The position numbers and the translations under genes are program-made. 40,121 bases of DNA from Chloroflexi bacterium GWB2_54_36 (GTDB lineage: Bacteria; Chloroflexota; Anaerolineae; Anaerolineales; Anaerolineaceae): the NCBI GenBank assembly GCA_001796355.1, contig MGMG01000001.1, forward strand, positions 1 through 40,121. Reading direction: 5' to 3'. Of this stretch, positions 7,112 through 14,601 are shown piece by piece. Below the pieces are notes generated by a model, which was not told the DNA's origin, made no database searches, and saw only the letters and a program-made list of their open reading frames with translations. Position 1 is the stretch's first letter. Every line of letters starts with the position of its first letter.

Positions 7112-9490
7112 ATGAGTGGCGAACATCAACACGACCACGTTTCGACACCGCCGGTCCCTGAGCCTGTCGAAGGGGCTGGCGGCGAGCATGATCATTCCAT
7201 GCACGAGCACGCCGGTCACGACCATGCTTCGACACATTCGGCAAGCTCAGTGCAAGCAAGCTCAGCGAGCGGAGAACCCGAGCACGTTTCGACGGGCCCA
7301 ACGCAACGCGCTTCGACACCGCCGGTCCCTGAGCCTGTCGAAGGGGCTGGCGGCGAGCATGACCATTCCATGCACGAGCACGCCAGTCACGACCATGCTT
7401 CGACACATTCGGCAAGCTCAGTGCACGAGGGCGCGCACGGCGACGCTTCGACGAGCTCAGCGCACAGTGGACACCCCTCGACAGGCTCAGCGCACGAGGG
7501 CGCCCACGCGGACCACACCGGGCATGAAAATCTGTTCCGGCGCAAGTTCTGGGTGTCGCTGATCCTGTCGGTCCCGGTCATTCTTTACAGCATGGGCCTG
7601 CAGATGATGACCGGCTTGACCATGCCGGCCTTCCCGGGCAGTGAATGGATTGCGCCGGTCTTTGCGGTAATCGTCTTCTTCTACGGCGGGCTGCCCTTCT
7701 TGCAAATGGCGGTTCCGGAGATCAAAAACCGTCAGCCGGGGATGATGACCCTCATCTCGCTGGCCATTTCGGTGGCCTTCATTTACAGCGTCGCTACCCT
7801 TTTCCTGCCTGGCCAGGCCGATTTCTTCTGGGAGCTGGTCACGCTGATCGACATCATGCTGCTGGGCCACTGGATCGAGATGCGCAGCGTGCGCCAGGCA
7901 TCGGGCGCGCTCAACGCGTTGGCCAAACTGATGCCCGATACCGCTGAACGGATTCTACCGGACGGCGGCCTGGAGACGGTGCGGGCGTCTCAACTGCGCA
8001 TGGGCGATCGGGTGCTGGTGCGCCCGGGTGCCAGCATCCCCGCCGACGGCCAGGTGGTGGAAGGCGAATCCGCCGTCAACGAGGCCATGATCACCGGCGA
8101 GTCGAAACCTGTTGACAAAGTAGTGGGCACAAAGGTCATTGGCGGCGCGATCAACGGCGACGGCAGTCTGCGGGTGCAGGTCACCGCCACCGGCGACCAA
8201 ACCGCCCTGGCAGGCATCATGCGCCTGGTGGAACAGGCGCAGATGTCCAAAAGCCGCACGCAAATCCTGGCCGATAAAGCTGCCGGCTGGCTGTTTTACG
8301 TCGCGCTGGGCGTGGCAGCCATCACTGCCGTCGCCTGGATCATCGCGGACGGCTTCAATATTGCCGTCATCGAGCGGGTGGCAACCGTGCTGGTGATCGC
8401 CTGCCCGCATGCGCTTGGGCTGGCGATCCCGCTGGTGGTGTCCATCACCACCGCGATCGGCGCTTCCAACGGTATCCTGGTGCGCGACCGGCTGGCGCTG
8501 GAAAAAATGCGCCTGGTCGATACCGTGCTGTTCGACAAGACCGGCACCCTGACCGAAGGCCGCTTTGGCGTGGTTGGGGTGGCAGCGGCAGACGGCTTCA
8601 AGGAAGATGACGCGCTGGCTCTGGCTGCGGCGGTGGAAGGCGATTCCGAACATACCATCGCGCGCGGCATCCGTGAAAGCGCCGAGAAACGCGGGCTGGC
8701 GTTGCCCGCGGTGCGCGACTTCGAGGCTATCAAAGGGCGCGGTGCTCAGGCGCACAGCGATAGTCACATGCTGTATGTCGGCGGTCCGCGCTTGCTGGAA
8801 ATGCTCGCCACTCAGCTCCCGGAACCCCTGGCGCAATTTGAGCAGCAGGCCAGCGCCAAAGGTCAGAGCGTGGTTCACCTGCTGCAGTCCAACCATGACG
8901 GTTCCGGCGTGCAAGCCGTGGCTTCCTTCGCCCTGGCCGATGTGATCCGGTCGGAAAGCCGCCAGGCGGTCGAGAAATTGCACGAGATGGGCGTTCAGGT
9001 GGCCATGTTGACGGGTGACAGCCAGGCAGTGGCCAAAACAGTGGCGGATGAGCTGGGCATCGACACTTACTTTGCCGAGGTGCTGCCGGAACATAAGGAT
9101 GCCAAGGTGAGCGAGCTGCAGGCTAAAGGTCGCAAGGTGGCGATGGTCGGTGACGGCGTCAATGACGCGCCAGCCCTGACCCGCGCGGACGTTGGTATTG
9201 CAGTCGGTAGCGGCACGGATGTGGCTGTCGAGTCGGCAGGGATCATTTTGGTGCGCAATAACCCGCTGGACGTGGTGAAAATCATCAAACTCAGCCAGTC
9301 CAGCTATCGCAAGATGATGCAAAACCTGGGTTGGGCGGCAGGTTACAACGTGGTAGCGCTGCCGCTGGCAGCCGGCGTACTGGCGTCAGTTGGCATCCTG
9401 CTCTCGCCGGCGGTCGGTGCTATACTGATGTCGCTCAGCACGGTGGTCGTGGCGATCAACGCTCAACTGTTGCGCCGTACTGCGCTCTAG
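7112..9490 (+). CDS. copB: CopB-type copper-translocating P1B ATPase
   Basis: This inner-membrane heavy-metal pump has 792 residues from ATG 7112; AAAGGA lies 6 nt upstream. A GTG at 7097 is possible but less well placed. Residues 1-140 are a His/Asp/Ser-rich tail without the CxxC HMA domain. Membrane helices follow, then the actuator motif TGES (328-331), the metal-site helix with CPH (431-433), phosphorylation motif DKTGT (Asp475), hinge GDGVND (680-685), and a last helix with [14 protein letters not shown] instead of CPC, together with a His-rich N-terminus, is the CopB (P1B-3) signature associated with Cu(I)/Cu(II) export. The N-terminal tail contains an in-frame 57-codon duplication derived partly from a dispersed DNA repeat. 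The next gene begins 21 nt downstream, so an operon with the MFS and ChrB-like genes is likely. Confidence 0.92.
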   Translation: MSGEHQHDHVSTPPVPEPVEGAGGEHDHSMHEHAGHDHASTHSASSVQASSASGEPEHVSTGPTQRASTPPVPEPVEGAGGEHDHSMHEHASHDHASTHSASSVHEGAHGDASTSSAHSGHPSTGSAHEGAHADHTGHENLFRRKFWVSLILSVPVILYSMGLQMMTGLTMPAFPGSEWIAPVFAVIVFFYGGLPFLQMAVPEIKNRQPGMMTLISLAISVAFIYSVATLFLPGQADFFWELVTLIDIMLLGHWIEMRSVRQASGALNALAKLMPDTAERILPDGGLETVRASQLRMGDRVLVRPGASIPADGQVVEGESAVNEAMITGESKPVDKVVGTKVIGGAINGDGSLRVQVTATGDQTALAGIMRLVEQAQMSKSRTQILADKAAGWLFYVALGVAAITAVAWIIADGFNIAVIERVATVLVIACPHALGLAIPLVVSITTAIGASNGILVRDRLALEKMRLVDTVLFDKTGTLTEGRFGVVGVAAADGFKEDDALALAAAVEGDSEHTIARGIRESAEKRGLALPAVRDFEAIKGRGAQAHSDSHMLYVGGPRLLEMLATQLPEPLAQFEQQASAKGQSVVHLLQSNHDGSGVQAVASFALADVIRSESRQAVEKLHEMGVQVAMLTGDSQAVAKTVADELGIDTYFAEVLPEHKDAKVSELQAKGRKVAMVGDGVNDAPALTRADVGIAVGSGTDVAVESAGIILVRNNPLDVVKIIKLSQSSYRKMMQNLGWAAGYNVVALPLAAGVLASVGILLSPAVGAILMSLSTVVVAINAQLLRRTAL
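7141..7425 (+). repeat. In-frame duplication carrying CTTCGACAGGCTCAG repeats
   Basis: About 114 bp at 7141-7254 recurs at 7312-7425 with very few differences, a period of 171 bp (57 codons). Each copy contains CTGAGCCTGTCGAAG (7158-7172 and 7329-7343), the reverse complement of the CTTCGACAGGCTCAG element seen outside genes at 17558 and 28174. More degenerate copies follow at 7445-7460 and 7476-7490. In the protein they give VPEPVEG and ASTSSA-type segments between His-rich blocks. Confidence 0.85.
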
Positions 9491-9511
9491 TCCGCGCCTG
9501 CCGGAGGCAGT

Positions 9512-10750
9512 TTGACCCTTCCAGCATCCAATCCTGAAAACCTGACCTGGACCCGGCGGGTCTTGAATTTCCTCGGCCTGCGGCGCAGCATGGCCGCCAT
9601 GCTGGTCATGGCGATTCTGGTCGGCATGGGCGAGAATATGGCCGAGCGCTTTTTGCCGGTTTATTTGCTTGCCCTGGGCGGCGGCGCGCTGGCGGTCGGC
9701 GCGCTAAACGGCATGGACAACCTGCTCAGCGCGTTGTACTCTTTCCCCGGCGGTTATCTCAGCGACCGGCTGGGATATAAACGCGCGCTGCTGGTCTTCA
9801 ATTTGATCGCCATTGCCGGTTACCTGATTGTGATTCTGATCCCGGCCTGGTGGGCGGTGATTGTTGGCGCGGCGCTGTTCCTGTCCTGGTCGGCCATCTC
9901 GTTGCCGGCCACCATGAGTCTGGTGGCGGCGGTGCTGCCGAATCAAAAGCGTACCATGGGCGTGTCGATGCACTCGCTGGTGCGGCGCATCCCCATGGCG
10001 CTTGGACCAGTAGTCGGCGGGCTGCTGATCGCCTGGAAGGGCGACATCGTTGGCATTCGCTATGCCTTTATTGCCGCTCTGGCGCTGGCAGCGGTGGCGC
10101 TGGTGGTGCAGCAAATCTTTGTGGAGGACCACCCGAGCACTGTCAAAGCCGAGGCAAATCCTTTCAAGCTGCTCAACCACATGTCGGGCTCGTTCCGTGT
10201 GCTGCTGGTTGCCGACATCCTGGTACGCTTCAGTGAGCAGATTCCGTATGCCTTCATGGCCATCTGGGTGGTCAAAAACAACGGCCTGTCGCCGGTCACT
10301 TTTGGCGTGCTGACCACCATCGAGATGGTCACCGCCATGCTGGTATACATCCCGGTAGCCTACCTGGCTGACCGCGGCTCGAAGAAACCGTTTGTGGCGG
10401 TCACCTTTGGTTTTTTTACGCTTTTCCCGCTGGTGTTCATGCTGTCGCACAACTTCTGGATGTTTGCGGCAGCGTTCGTCATCCGCGGGCTGAAGGAATT
10501 TGGCGAACCGACGCGCAAGGCACTGATCATGGACCTGGCGCCCGAGGGGCAAAAGGCCGGTATGTTTGGGTTGTACTACTTGCTGCGCGACGTGATCGTA
10601 TCGCTGGCAGCCTTTAGCGCCGGATTCTTGTGGAATGTGTCACCGCAAGTTAATTTCCTGGTCGCCTTTGGCTTTGGTCTGCTCGGTACGCTGTTTTTTG
10701 CCATCTTTGGCAGAGATGTTTCGGTACCGCAAAAGGAAGGTGCGCTATGA
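9512..10750 (+). CDS. MFS transporter
   Basis: A 412-residue integral membrane protein with about 12 hydrophobic segments, the usual size of the major facilitator superfamily. The TTG start at 9512 is chosen because GGAGG lies 4 nt upstream; the first ATG (9590) would leave no ribosome site. The loop after helix 2 has GYLSDRLGYKRALL, a good match to MFS motif A. A second-half loop (YLADRGSKKP) partly repeats it. The substrate is unknown. It lies 21 nt after the copper ATPase gene and overlaps the ChrB-like gene by 4 nt (ATGA), so it is probably translated with it. This context suggests efflux of a metal, oxyanion or related toxicant. Confidence 0.88.
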   Translation: MTLPASNPENLTWTRRVLNFLGLRRSMAAMLVMAILVGMGENMAERFLPVYLLALGGGALAVGALNGMDNLLSALYSFPGGYLSDRLGYKRALLVFNLIAIAGYLIVILIPAWWAVIVGAALFLSWSAISLPATMSLVAAVLPNQKRTMGVSMHSLVRRIPMALGPVVGGLLIAWKGDIVGIRYAFIAALALAAVALVVQQIFVEDHPSTVKAEANPFKLLNHMSGSFRVLLVADILVRFSEQIPYAFMAIWVVKNNGLSPVTFGVLTTIEMVTAMLVYIPVAYLADRGSKKPFVAVTFGFFTLFPLVFMLSHNFWMFAAAFVIRGLKEFGEPTRKALIMDLAPEGQKAGMFGLYYLLRDVIVSLAAFSAGFLWNVSPQVNFLVAFGFGLLGTLFFAIFGRDVSVPQKEGAL

Positions 10751-11184
10751 AATGGATTACCCGTTCGCATGTCCATGTTGACCGCGTGGCTTGCCCGTGG
10801 TTGATCACCCGCTTCATTGACAATGAGGCAGAGTTTCTGTTTGTACCTGCTAGCCAGATCGAGCAGGTCGCGCGTGAGAGCGGCGCCATCCCGTTCGATG
10901 CCCCCGGCGTCGAGTTGGGCCACCATGATGGACGCTGCTCGTTCGAGACCATTATTCTCCACTACGGACTGAAGGAGCCGGGGCTGCTGCGTCTGGCAAA
11001 AATCGTTCACGCTGCGGACATCGATGCCGACATCGACCTGGATCCGCTGGCGCGCGGAATTGAGGCCATTGCCACCGGCTTTAGTCTGCGTTTCCCGAAC
11101 GACGAGGAGAACCTGGCGCTCCAGTTCGAGGTATATGACGCGCTGTATGCCTGGTGCCGGCTGGAGGTTGCCAAAGGCGAATAG
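10747..11184 (+). CDS. ChrB-like C-terminal domain protein
   Basis: A 145-residue soluble protein. The opening KWITRSHVHVDRVACPWLIT, then RFIDNEAEFLFVPASQ, PFDAPGVELGHHDGRCSFE and LARLAKIVHAAD-like stretches, match the C-terminal domain of the chromate resistance protein ChrB. The conserved Cys16, a GHHDGRC segment and nearby acidic residues could bind metal. Full ChrB has an additional N-terminal domain, absent here, so this is a stand-alone version often found with transporters. No ChrA is visible. The start overlaps the MFS stop codon by 4 nt, showing coupling. A role in chromate or other oxyanion stress, or in regulating the operon, is inferred. Confidence 0.8.
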   Translation: MKWITRSHVHVDRVACPWLITRFIDNEAEFLFVPASQIEQVARESGAIPFDAPGVELGHHDGRCSFETIILHYGLKEPGLLRLAKIVHAADIDADIDLDPLARGIEAIATGFSLRFPNDEENLALQFEVYDALYAWCRLEVAKGE

Positions 11185-11228
11185 CCTGCCCCTATCAGAA
11201 ATCCGCCAAACCTTTTATCGAAACGGTG

Positions 11229-11277
11229 CTCGATCGTGCCGGCCCCCGCCCTGTGGGCGGAGATCGGCACGATCGAG
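11229..11277. repeat. Long GC-rich inverted repeat
   Basis: CTCGATCGTGCCG (11229-11241) pairs perfectly with CGGCACGATCGAG (11265-11277), and CCGCCC/GGGCGG pairs inside it. It lies just after the ChrB-like gene and may stop transcription, but lacks a strong T-run (TTATTC). Similar CGTGCC/GGCACG hairpins occur at 13229-13267 and 33546-33591. Confidence 0.55.
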
Positions 11278-11389
11278 TTATTCAGCCGGTGAAAGATATT
11301 CGCGATTGAGCCATGCCCGCAATAGGCAATACCGGGATAAAATCAATCCAAAGCGTATCCATGTGACGGTCAGGCTCCAGGATTTGGTG

Positions 11390-12040
11390 ATGGATAAACC
11401 CCGCAGCAATCAAGAATGGTTCGAAGCGTTAAGCAACCAGGATGTTCAACAAGGGGAGGCGTTGGAGGAAATACGCCGGCTGCTTTTACGCGCCGCCCTT
11501 TATACCCTGGTAACACACCTGTCCGACTTGCAGGAAATGTCCGAGGAGGAGCGGTTGGCGCTGGCGGAGGAGTGCGCCCAGGAAGCGCTGATGGCGGTTT
11601 TAGCGCGACTCGGTGATTTTCGCGGGGATAGCAAGTTTACGACCTGGGCTTATAAATTTGGCGTCAACATTGCGCTTTCACGAGCGCGGCGCTGGCGCTG
11701 GAAACAGGTGTCGCTGGATGACCTGGCGGATGACGATGGTACCCTTAACTGGTTTCAGCGCGATGAACGCTTTCAGACTGCCGATTCCGAGCAACCCGTG
11801 CGCCAAAAGGAAGTGGTCGAGGTGATTCGCGAAGTGCTGCGTACCCAGCTTACGCCCCGTCAACGGCAAACCCTGAAGCTGATTGCCTTTGATGACGTAC
11901 CGATGGATGTCGTTGTCCAACGCCTGGATTCCAACCGGAATGCGGTCTATAAGCTGCTGCACGATGCCCGGCTGAAAATCAAGCAGCAACTTGTCCGGCG
12001 CGGCTACGACCTGGCGGAAGTCATGGATTTATTTCAATAG
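11390..12040 (+). CDS. ECF-like sigma-70 family RNA polymerase sigma factor
   Basis: 216 residues from ATG 11390, with CCAGGA about 8 nt upstream; in-frame GTGs at 11363 and 11387 are alternatives. A region-2-like segment (CAQEALMAVLARLGDFRGD then SKFTTWAYKFGVNIALSRAR, about residues 60-103) has the W-A/N-I pattern of promoter melting and -10 binding. Region 4 (about 145-205) has LTPRQRQTLKLIAFDD and a helix-turn-helix around NRNAVYKLLHDARLKIK. Region 2 and region 4 with little between them is the ECF (group 4) layout. It is followed 49 nt later by a small Cys/His protein that is probably its anti-sigma factor. An acidic N-terminal extension of about 50 residues is longer than usual. Confidence 0.88.
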   Translation: MDKPRSNQEWFEALSNQDVQQGEALEEIRRLLLRAALYTLVTHLSDLQEMSEEERLALAEECAQEALMAVLARLGDFRGDSKFTTWAYKFGVNIALSRARRWRWKQVSLDDLADDDGTLNWFQRDERFQTADSEQPVRQKEVVEVIREVLRTQLTPRQRQTLKLIAFDDVPMDVVVQRLDSNRNAVYKLLHDARLKIKQQLVRRGYDLAEVMDLFQ

Positions 12041-12089
12041 GGTTGGTAAGATTTGTGGATTTACTGCAACGAATAGTAGAAGCGGTGAA

Positions 12090-12365
12090 ATGATGAAAAC
12101 AAATTTAGCGAAATTCGTCAGGCACGTTCATGATACCCAGGACACCGAGATCAGTTGTTCGGTATGTCTCGATCTGGTTTCGCAATATGTGGATCTGGAG
12201 ATTTCCACCGGTGATGCAACCATCCAACTGCCGCTGGTAAAACAGCATTTGGATCAGTGCCTGGTGTGCTCCGAAGAATACCAGGTTCTTCACCAACTGG
12301 CAGTTCTGGAAGCAGAGCAGCGACTGCCAACTGACGAAGAGTTAATGAACCAATTAAAGAAATAA
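12090..12365 (+). CDS. Putative zinc-binding anti-sigma factor
   Basis: A 91-residue soluble protein with Cys23-x2-Cys26 and His53-x3-Cys57-x2-Cys60. The H-x3-C-x2-C motif is the core of zinc-associated anti-sigma (ZAS) domains. No transmembrane helix follows, so it would act as a cytoplasmic, possibly redox- or zinc-responsive partner, like short RsrA-type proteins. The gene directly follows the sigma factor gene and ends before a strong terminator at 12408-12440. Two adjacent ATGs (12090 and 12093) are possible starts; the ribosome site is weak. The alternative is a small zinc-ribbon protein unrelated to the sigma factor, but context favours anti-sigma. Confidence 0.68.
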   Translation: MMKTNLAKFVRHVHDTQDTEISCSVCLDLVSQYVDLEISTGDATIQLPLVKQHLDQCLVCSEEYQVLHQLAVLEAEQRLPTDEELMNQLKK

Positions 12366-12407
12366 TCTGAATGTCCATTCGATTGGCCTAAACAGAGCGG
12401 TAAACAG

Positions 12408-12440
12408 CACTGGAGTGAAAAACTCCAGTGTTTTTTATTT
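12408..12440 (+). terminator. Rho-independent terminator
   Basis: CACTGGAGT (12408-12416), loop GAAAA, ACTCCAGTG (12422-12430), then TTTTTTATTT. It ends the sigma/anti-sigma operon. Confidence 0.9.
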
Positions 12441-12561
12441 TGGTAAGAAATCTCCCTTTCGGGATACACATAGGCAGACGAAAAAATAAGGCATACCGAA
12501 CCTAAAAAAGGAAACGAATAAAACGGTTTGCCACCAGCCTTAATGTTTACAGGAGGATGAG

Positions 12562-13206
12562 ATGAAAAACAACTTCAAGTACTTAATTTCGGCGGTTTTA
12601 GTGGTTTTGATCGTTGCAGCGGGTCTGATGTCTGCAACCAGAGTTTCTGCGCACGAGAAAATGACAGCCGAGCAAACCGCTTTCCATGACGGAATGCGGA
12701 AATTATGGGAAGATCACATTACCTGGACCCGCCTCTATATCGTCAGCGCGGCGGCTGATCTACCCGACAAAGGCGCAACAGCCGGGCGATTGCTGCAGAA
12801 CCAGGTGGACATTGGCAACGCCGTCAAGCCGTTCTACGGCGATGCGGGTGGCGATCACCTCACCGCGTTATTGAATGATCATATTTTGATCGCTGCAGCT
12901 TTGATTGACGCTGCCAAAGCCGGTGATTCAGTCGCATTTGCCGATGCGAACGCGCGTTGGTATGCCAATGCCGATGAAATTGCCACTTTTTTGAGCGGCG
13001 CCAACCCCGAAAACTGGCCGCTGGATGAGATGAAAGCCATGATGCGCACTCACCTGGATCTGACGCTTAAGGAGGCGGCGGCACGGTTAAATGGCGATTT
13101 TGCGGCGGATATCGTGGCTTACGATGAGGTTCATGTGGAAATATTGGAGATGGCGGATATGCTCAGCAGCGGGATCATCAACCAGTTCCCGAAGATGTTC
13201 AAATAA
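12562..13206 (+). CDS. Secreted helical-bundle protein of unknown function
   Basis: 214 residues, with CAGGAGGATGAG directly upstream of the ATG. Residues 1-30 form a signal peptide ending VSA. The mature part is all-helical by appearance and Trp/His/Asp-rich: LWEDHITWTRLYIVSAAADL, LLQNQVDIGNAVKPFYG, LLNDHILIAAALIDAAKAGD, NPENWPLDEMKAMMRTHLDL and ILEMADMLSSGIINQFPKMF. I recognise the pattern as a conserved family, found with and without signal peptides, that databases often label with unreliable enzyme names. Repeated helices carrying His and Asp/Glu could bind metal. It has its own 120-bp upstream region and a terminator after it. Its position after an ECF sigma/anti-sigma pair makes it a candidate target gene; this is an inference. 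Confidence 0.72.
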   Translation: MKNNFKYLISAVLVVLIVAAGLMSATRVSAHEKMTAEQTAFHDGMRKLWEDHITWTRLYIVSAAADLPDKGATAGRLLQNQVDIGNAVKPFYGDAGGDHLTALLNDHILIAAALIDAAKAGDSVAFADANARWYANADEIATFLSGANPENWPLDEMKAMMRTHLDLTLKEAAARLNGDFAADIVAYDEVHVEILEMADMLSSGIINQFPKMFK

Positions 13207-13228
13207 TCGTCTCTCTTTACTTACACAA

Positions 13229-13267
13229 CGTACCGGTCTACCTCTCAGAGGGCGGGTGACCGGCACG
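13229..13267. repeat. Imperfect inverted repeat
   Basis: CGTACCGGTC (13229-13238) pairs with GACCGGCACG (13258-13267) with one mismatch. It lies between the helical-protein gene and the bidirectional terminator. Its arms resemble those of the 11229-11277 hairpin. Confidence 0.45.
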
Positions 13268-13271
13268 AATG

Positions 13272-13303
13272 AAAAAAAACCTCCCAAAACGGGAGGTTTT
13301 TTT
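13272..13303. terminator. Bidirectional Rho-independent terminator
   Basis: A-rich run plus CCTCCC, short loop, GGGAGG plus T-run. It has T-tracts when read from either strand, so it serves the plus-strand gene ending at 13206 and the minus-strand gene ending at 13306. Confidence 0.92.
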
Positions 13304-13305
13304 CG

Positions 13306-13880
13306 TTAGCCCGCGCTGTCGTAGGCGGTACGCATCCAGGCAATCAACTCGGCATCGACCTGCTCAGGATCGGTCAGGTTGACTTTGTAATTACACATGC
13401 CGCCGGGGGGCAGCAGAATCAACCGTTCGGTGGGCTCGATGCCCTTCATGTTCAATCCCACTTCCACTCGTGTTTTGGTCGCCGGCCCGACCATGGCAAA
13501 CTGCCGTTTGCGCCGCAGACTCAGGTAGGTCTTTTTGGGCGCAATTTCGAATTCGCCAAGGACTTCGACCATCTCCATCACCCGGTCGTGGATCGGGCGC
13601 AGGTCAGCTTTGGGCCCGGAGTACAGCTCGTCGACCACGTCCTCGTTGCTCAAACCGCGCGCCTCGACATTGTGTTTGGCATCGGATTTGAGCGCGAAGT
13701 GCACCAGGTATTGGCATCGCCATACCCCAACTGGAAGCGGTCGATGAGCATCTGCCGGATTTCAGCGTGTTTGGTCAGGCCGCTTTGCTGAATGAGGGCA
13801 GTCCATTCAGCCAGGGATTTGGAAGTTTTCTTCTCAATATTGTTGAGCTGAGTTTCAATAGCCTTATCGACGCTGCTCAT
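13306..13880 (-). pseudogene. DUF4287/DUF5655-type protein, frameshifted
   Basis: Two overlapping minus-strand frames together encode one protein. The first runs from ATG 13880 (behind GGAGGGATAGG) through SSVDKAIETQLNNIEKKTSK, AEWTALIQQSGLTKHAEIRQ and FQLGYGDANT. It then shifts; the second frame continues HFALKSDAK, DELYSGPKADLRPIHDRVME, FEIAPKKTYLSLRRKRQFAM and ends at 13306. This is the order expected for a DUF4287 plus DUF5655 protein. The break lies near 13704-13708, where the coding strand reads ACCTGGTGC; one additional C would restore ANTLVHFALKSD. Both halves are otherwise well conserved, so it is either a recent frameshift or a base-calling error in a short C run. Function is unknown. 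It lies 1 nt after the DUF1801 gene, in an operon. Confidence 0.85.
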
Positions 13881-13881
13881 C

Positions 13882-14307
13882 CTATCCCTCCCGGGGGTAA
13901 TAATCCTGCACCTCTTTGACCGACCGTTCGACAAGCTTGCCCAATACTTTCAGGTCAATATCCGCTGCCGTTTTGATATACAAGCAGGATTTTCCGGTTT
14001 TATATTTCCCAAGTTTTGCCATTAAATCTGGATAGCGTTCAAAACCCATCGTGAAATAGATGGTCAAGTTTTGTTTGCGCGGCGAGAATCCGGTCAGGGC
14101 CATGTCGCCTTCATGTCCGGCAGCGTATTTGTAATGGATCGAACCAAACCCGACAATACTGTCCCCCCACATTTTGGGCGGATAGCCGGTGATTTGCTGC
14201 ATAAGAGACAGGATGACGAAGCAATCTTGCCTTTTCTTCTCATCCTCTATGCGGTTCAGAAATTGTTCCACGCTCTGATCGTTTTCTTTGGTTTTTCGTT
14301 CTGCCAT
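13882..14307 (-). CDS. DUF1801 (YdhG-like) domain protein
   Basis: 141 residues, soluble. It shows the pattern of DUF1801 proteins: an N-terminal helix with VEQFLNRIEDEKKRQD, then ITGYPPKMWGDSIVGFGSIH, YKYAAGHEGDMALTGFSPRK, LTIYFTMG, and KYKTGKSCLYIKTAADIDL. The fold is related to frataxin-like YdhG proteins; biochemical function is unknown. Its stop codon is 1 nt from the start of the frameshifted DUF4287-type gene, whose ribosome site lies inside its last codons, so the two are an operon. Such pairs are common in soil and freshwater bacteria, and I cannot assign a pathway. Confidence 0.85.
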   Translation of the reverse strand: MAERKTKENDQSVEQFLNRIEDEKKRQDCFVILSLMQQITGYPPKMWGDSIVGFGSIHYKYAAGHEGDMALTGFSPRKQNLTIYFTMGFERYPDLMAKLGKYKTGKSCLYIKTAADIDLKVLGKLVERSVKEVQDYYPREG

Positions 14308-14346
14308 CCGTTTTTACCCCGCACTCTTGAATCTCGGGTTGCGCAG

Positions 14347-14380
14347 AATATTATACCGAATTTGTCAATAAATATTATAC
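14347..14380 (-). promoter_or_regulatory. Twin GTATAATATT boxes upstream of the DUF1801 gene
   Basis: Read on the minus strand, GTATAATATT occurs twice (14371-14380 and 14347-14356), 24 bp apart, with TTGACA between them (14363-14368). The downstream box has the form GGTATAAT and is a plausible -10. TTGACA is too close to it (7 bp) to be its -35, so which box is used is unclear. The second box overlaps the copZ stop codon. Confidence 0.4.
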
Positions 14381-14593
14381 GACCCCGGCTACCTCGTATC
14401 CCAGGCGCTTAACCTCAGCTTTGATCTGTTCCAGGGTCAGGACTGCATCGTCATATTCCACCACCATCTGCTCCTTGCGGTAGTTGGCTTCAGCAAAGAC
14501 AACCCCCTTGAGCTTGTCCTCGATGCGTTCCAGGTTCATGGAGCAGTTGGGGCATTCCATCCCCGTGATTTTTAAAGTAACTTTTCTTGCCAT
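14375..14593 (-). CDS. copZ: CopZ-like copper chaperone (HMA domain)
   Basis: A single 72-residue heavy-metal-associated domain. The N-terminus KVTLKITGMECPNCSMNLER carries the metal-binding GMxCxxC motif with Cys14 and Cys17. The ending IKAEVKRLGYEV is the usual last helix. Such proteins carry Cu(I) in the cytoplasm to P-type ATPases or sensors. It starts 8 nt after the TauE/SafE-cupredoxin gene and would be co-transcribed with it. The CopB-type ATPase 5 kb away has no HMA domain of its own, so a functional link is possible but not shown by position. Confidence 0.9.
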   Translation of the reverse strand: MARKVTLKITGMECPNCSMNLERIEDKLKGVVFAEANYRKEQMVVEYDDAVLTLEQIKAEVKRLGYEVAGVV

Positions 14594-14601
14594 ATTATCT
14601 G

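Noticed and set aside
7955-9322. A 455-codon open frame on the minus strand opposite the copper ATPase
   Set aside because: His/Gln/Arg-rich shadow frame antisense to unmistakable P-type ATPase motifs.
11024-11389. Extension of the sigma factor to a start at 11024
   Set aside because: It would run through the end of the ChrB-like gene in another frame and through the 11229-11277 hairpin; the extra residues do not resemble a sigma factor.
13650-13934. A start at 13934 for the first half of the frameshifted gene
   Set aside because: It would overlap the DUF1801 gene by about 50 bp; ATG 13880 has a strong ribosome site and the expected N-terminus.
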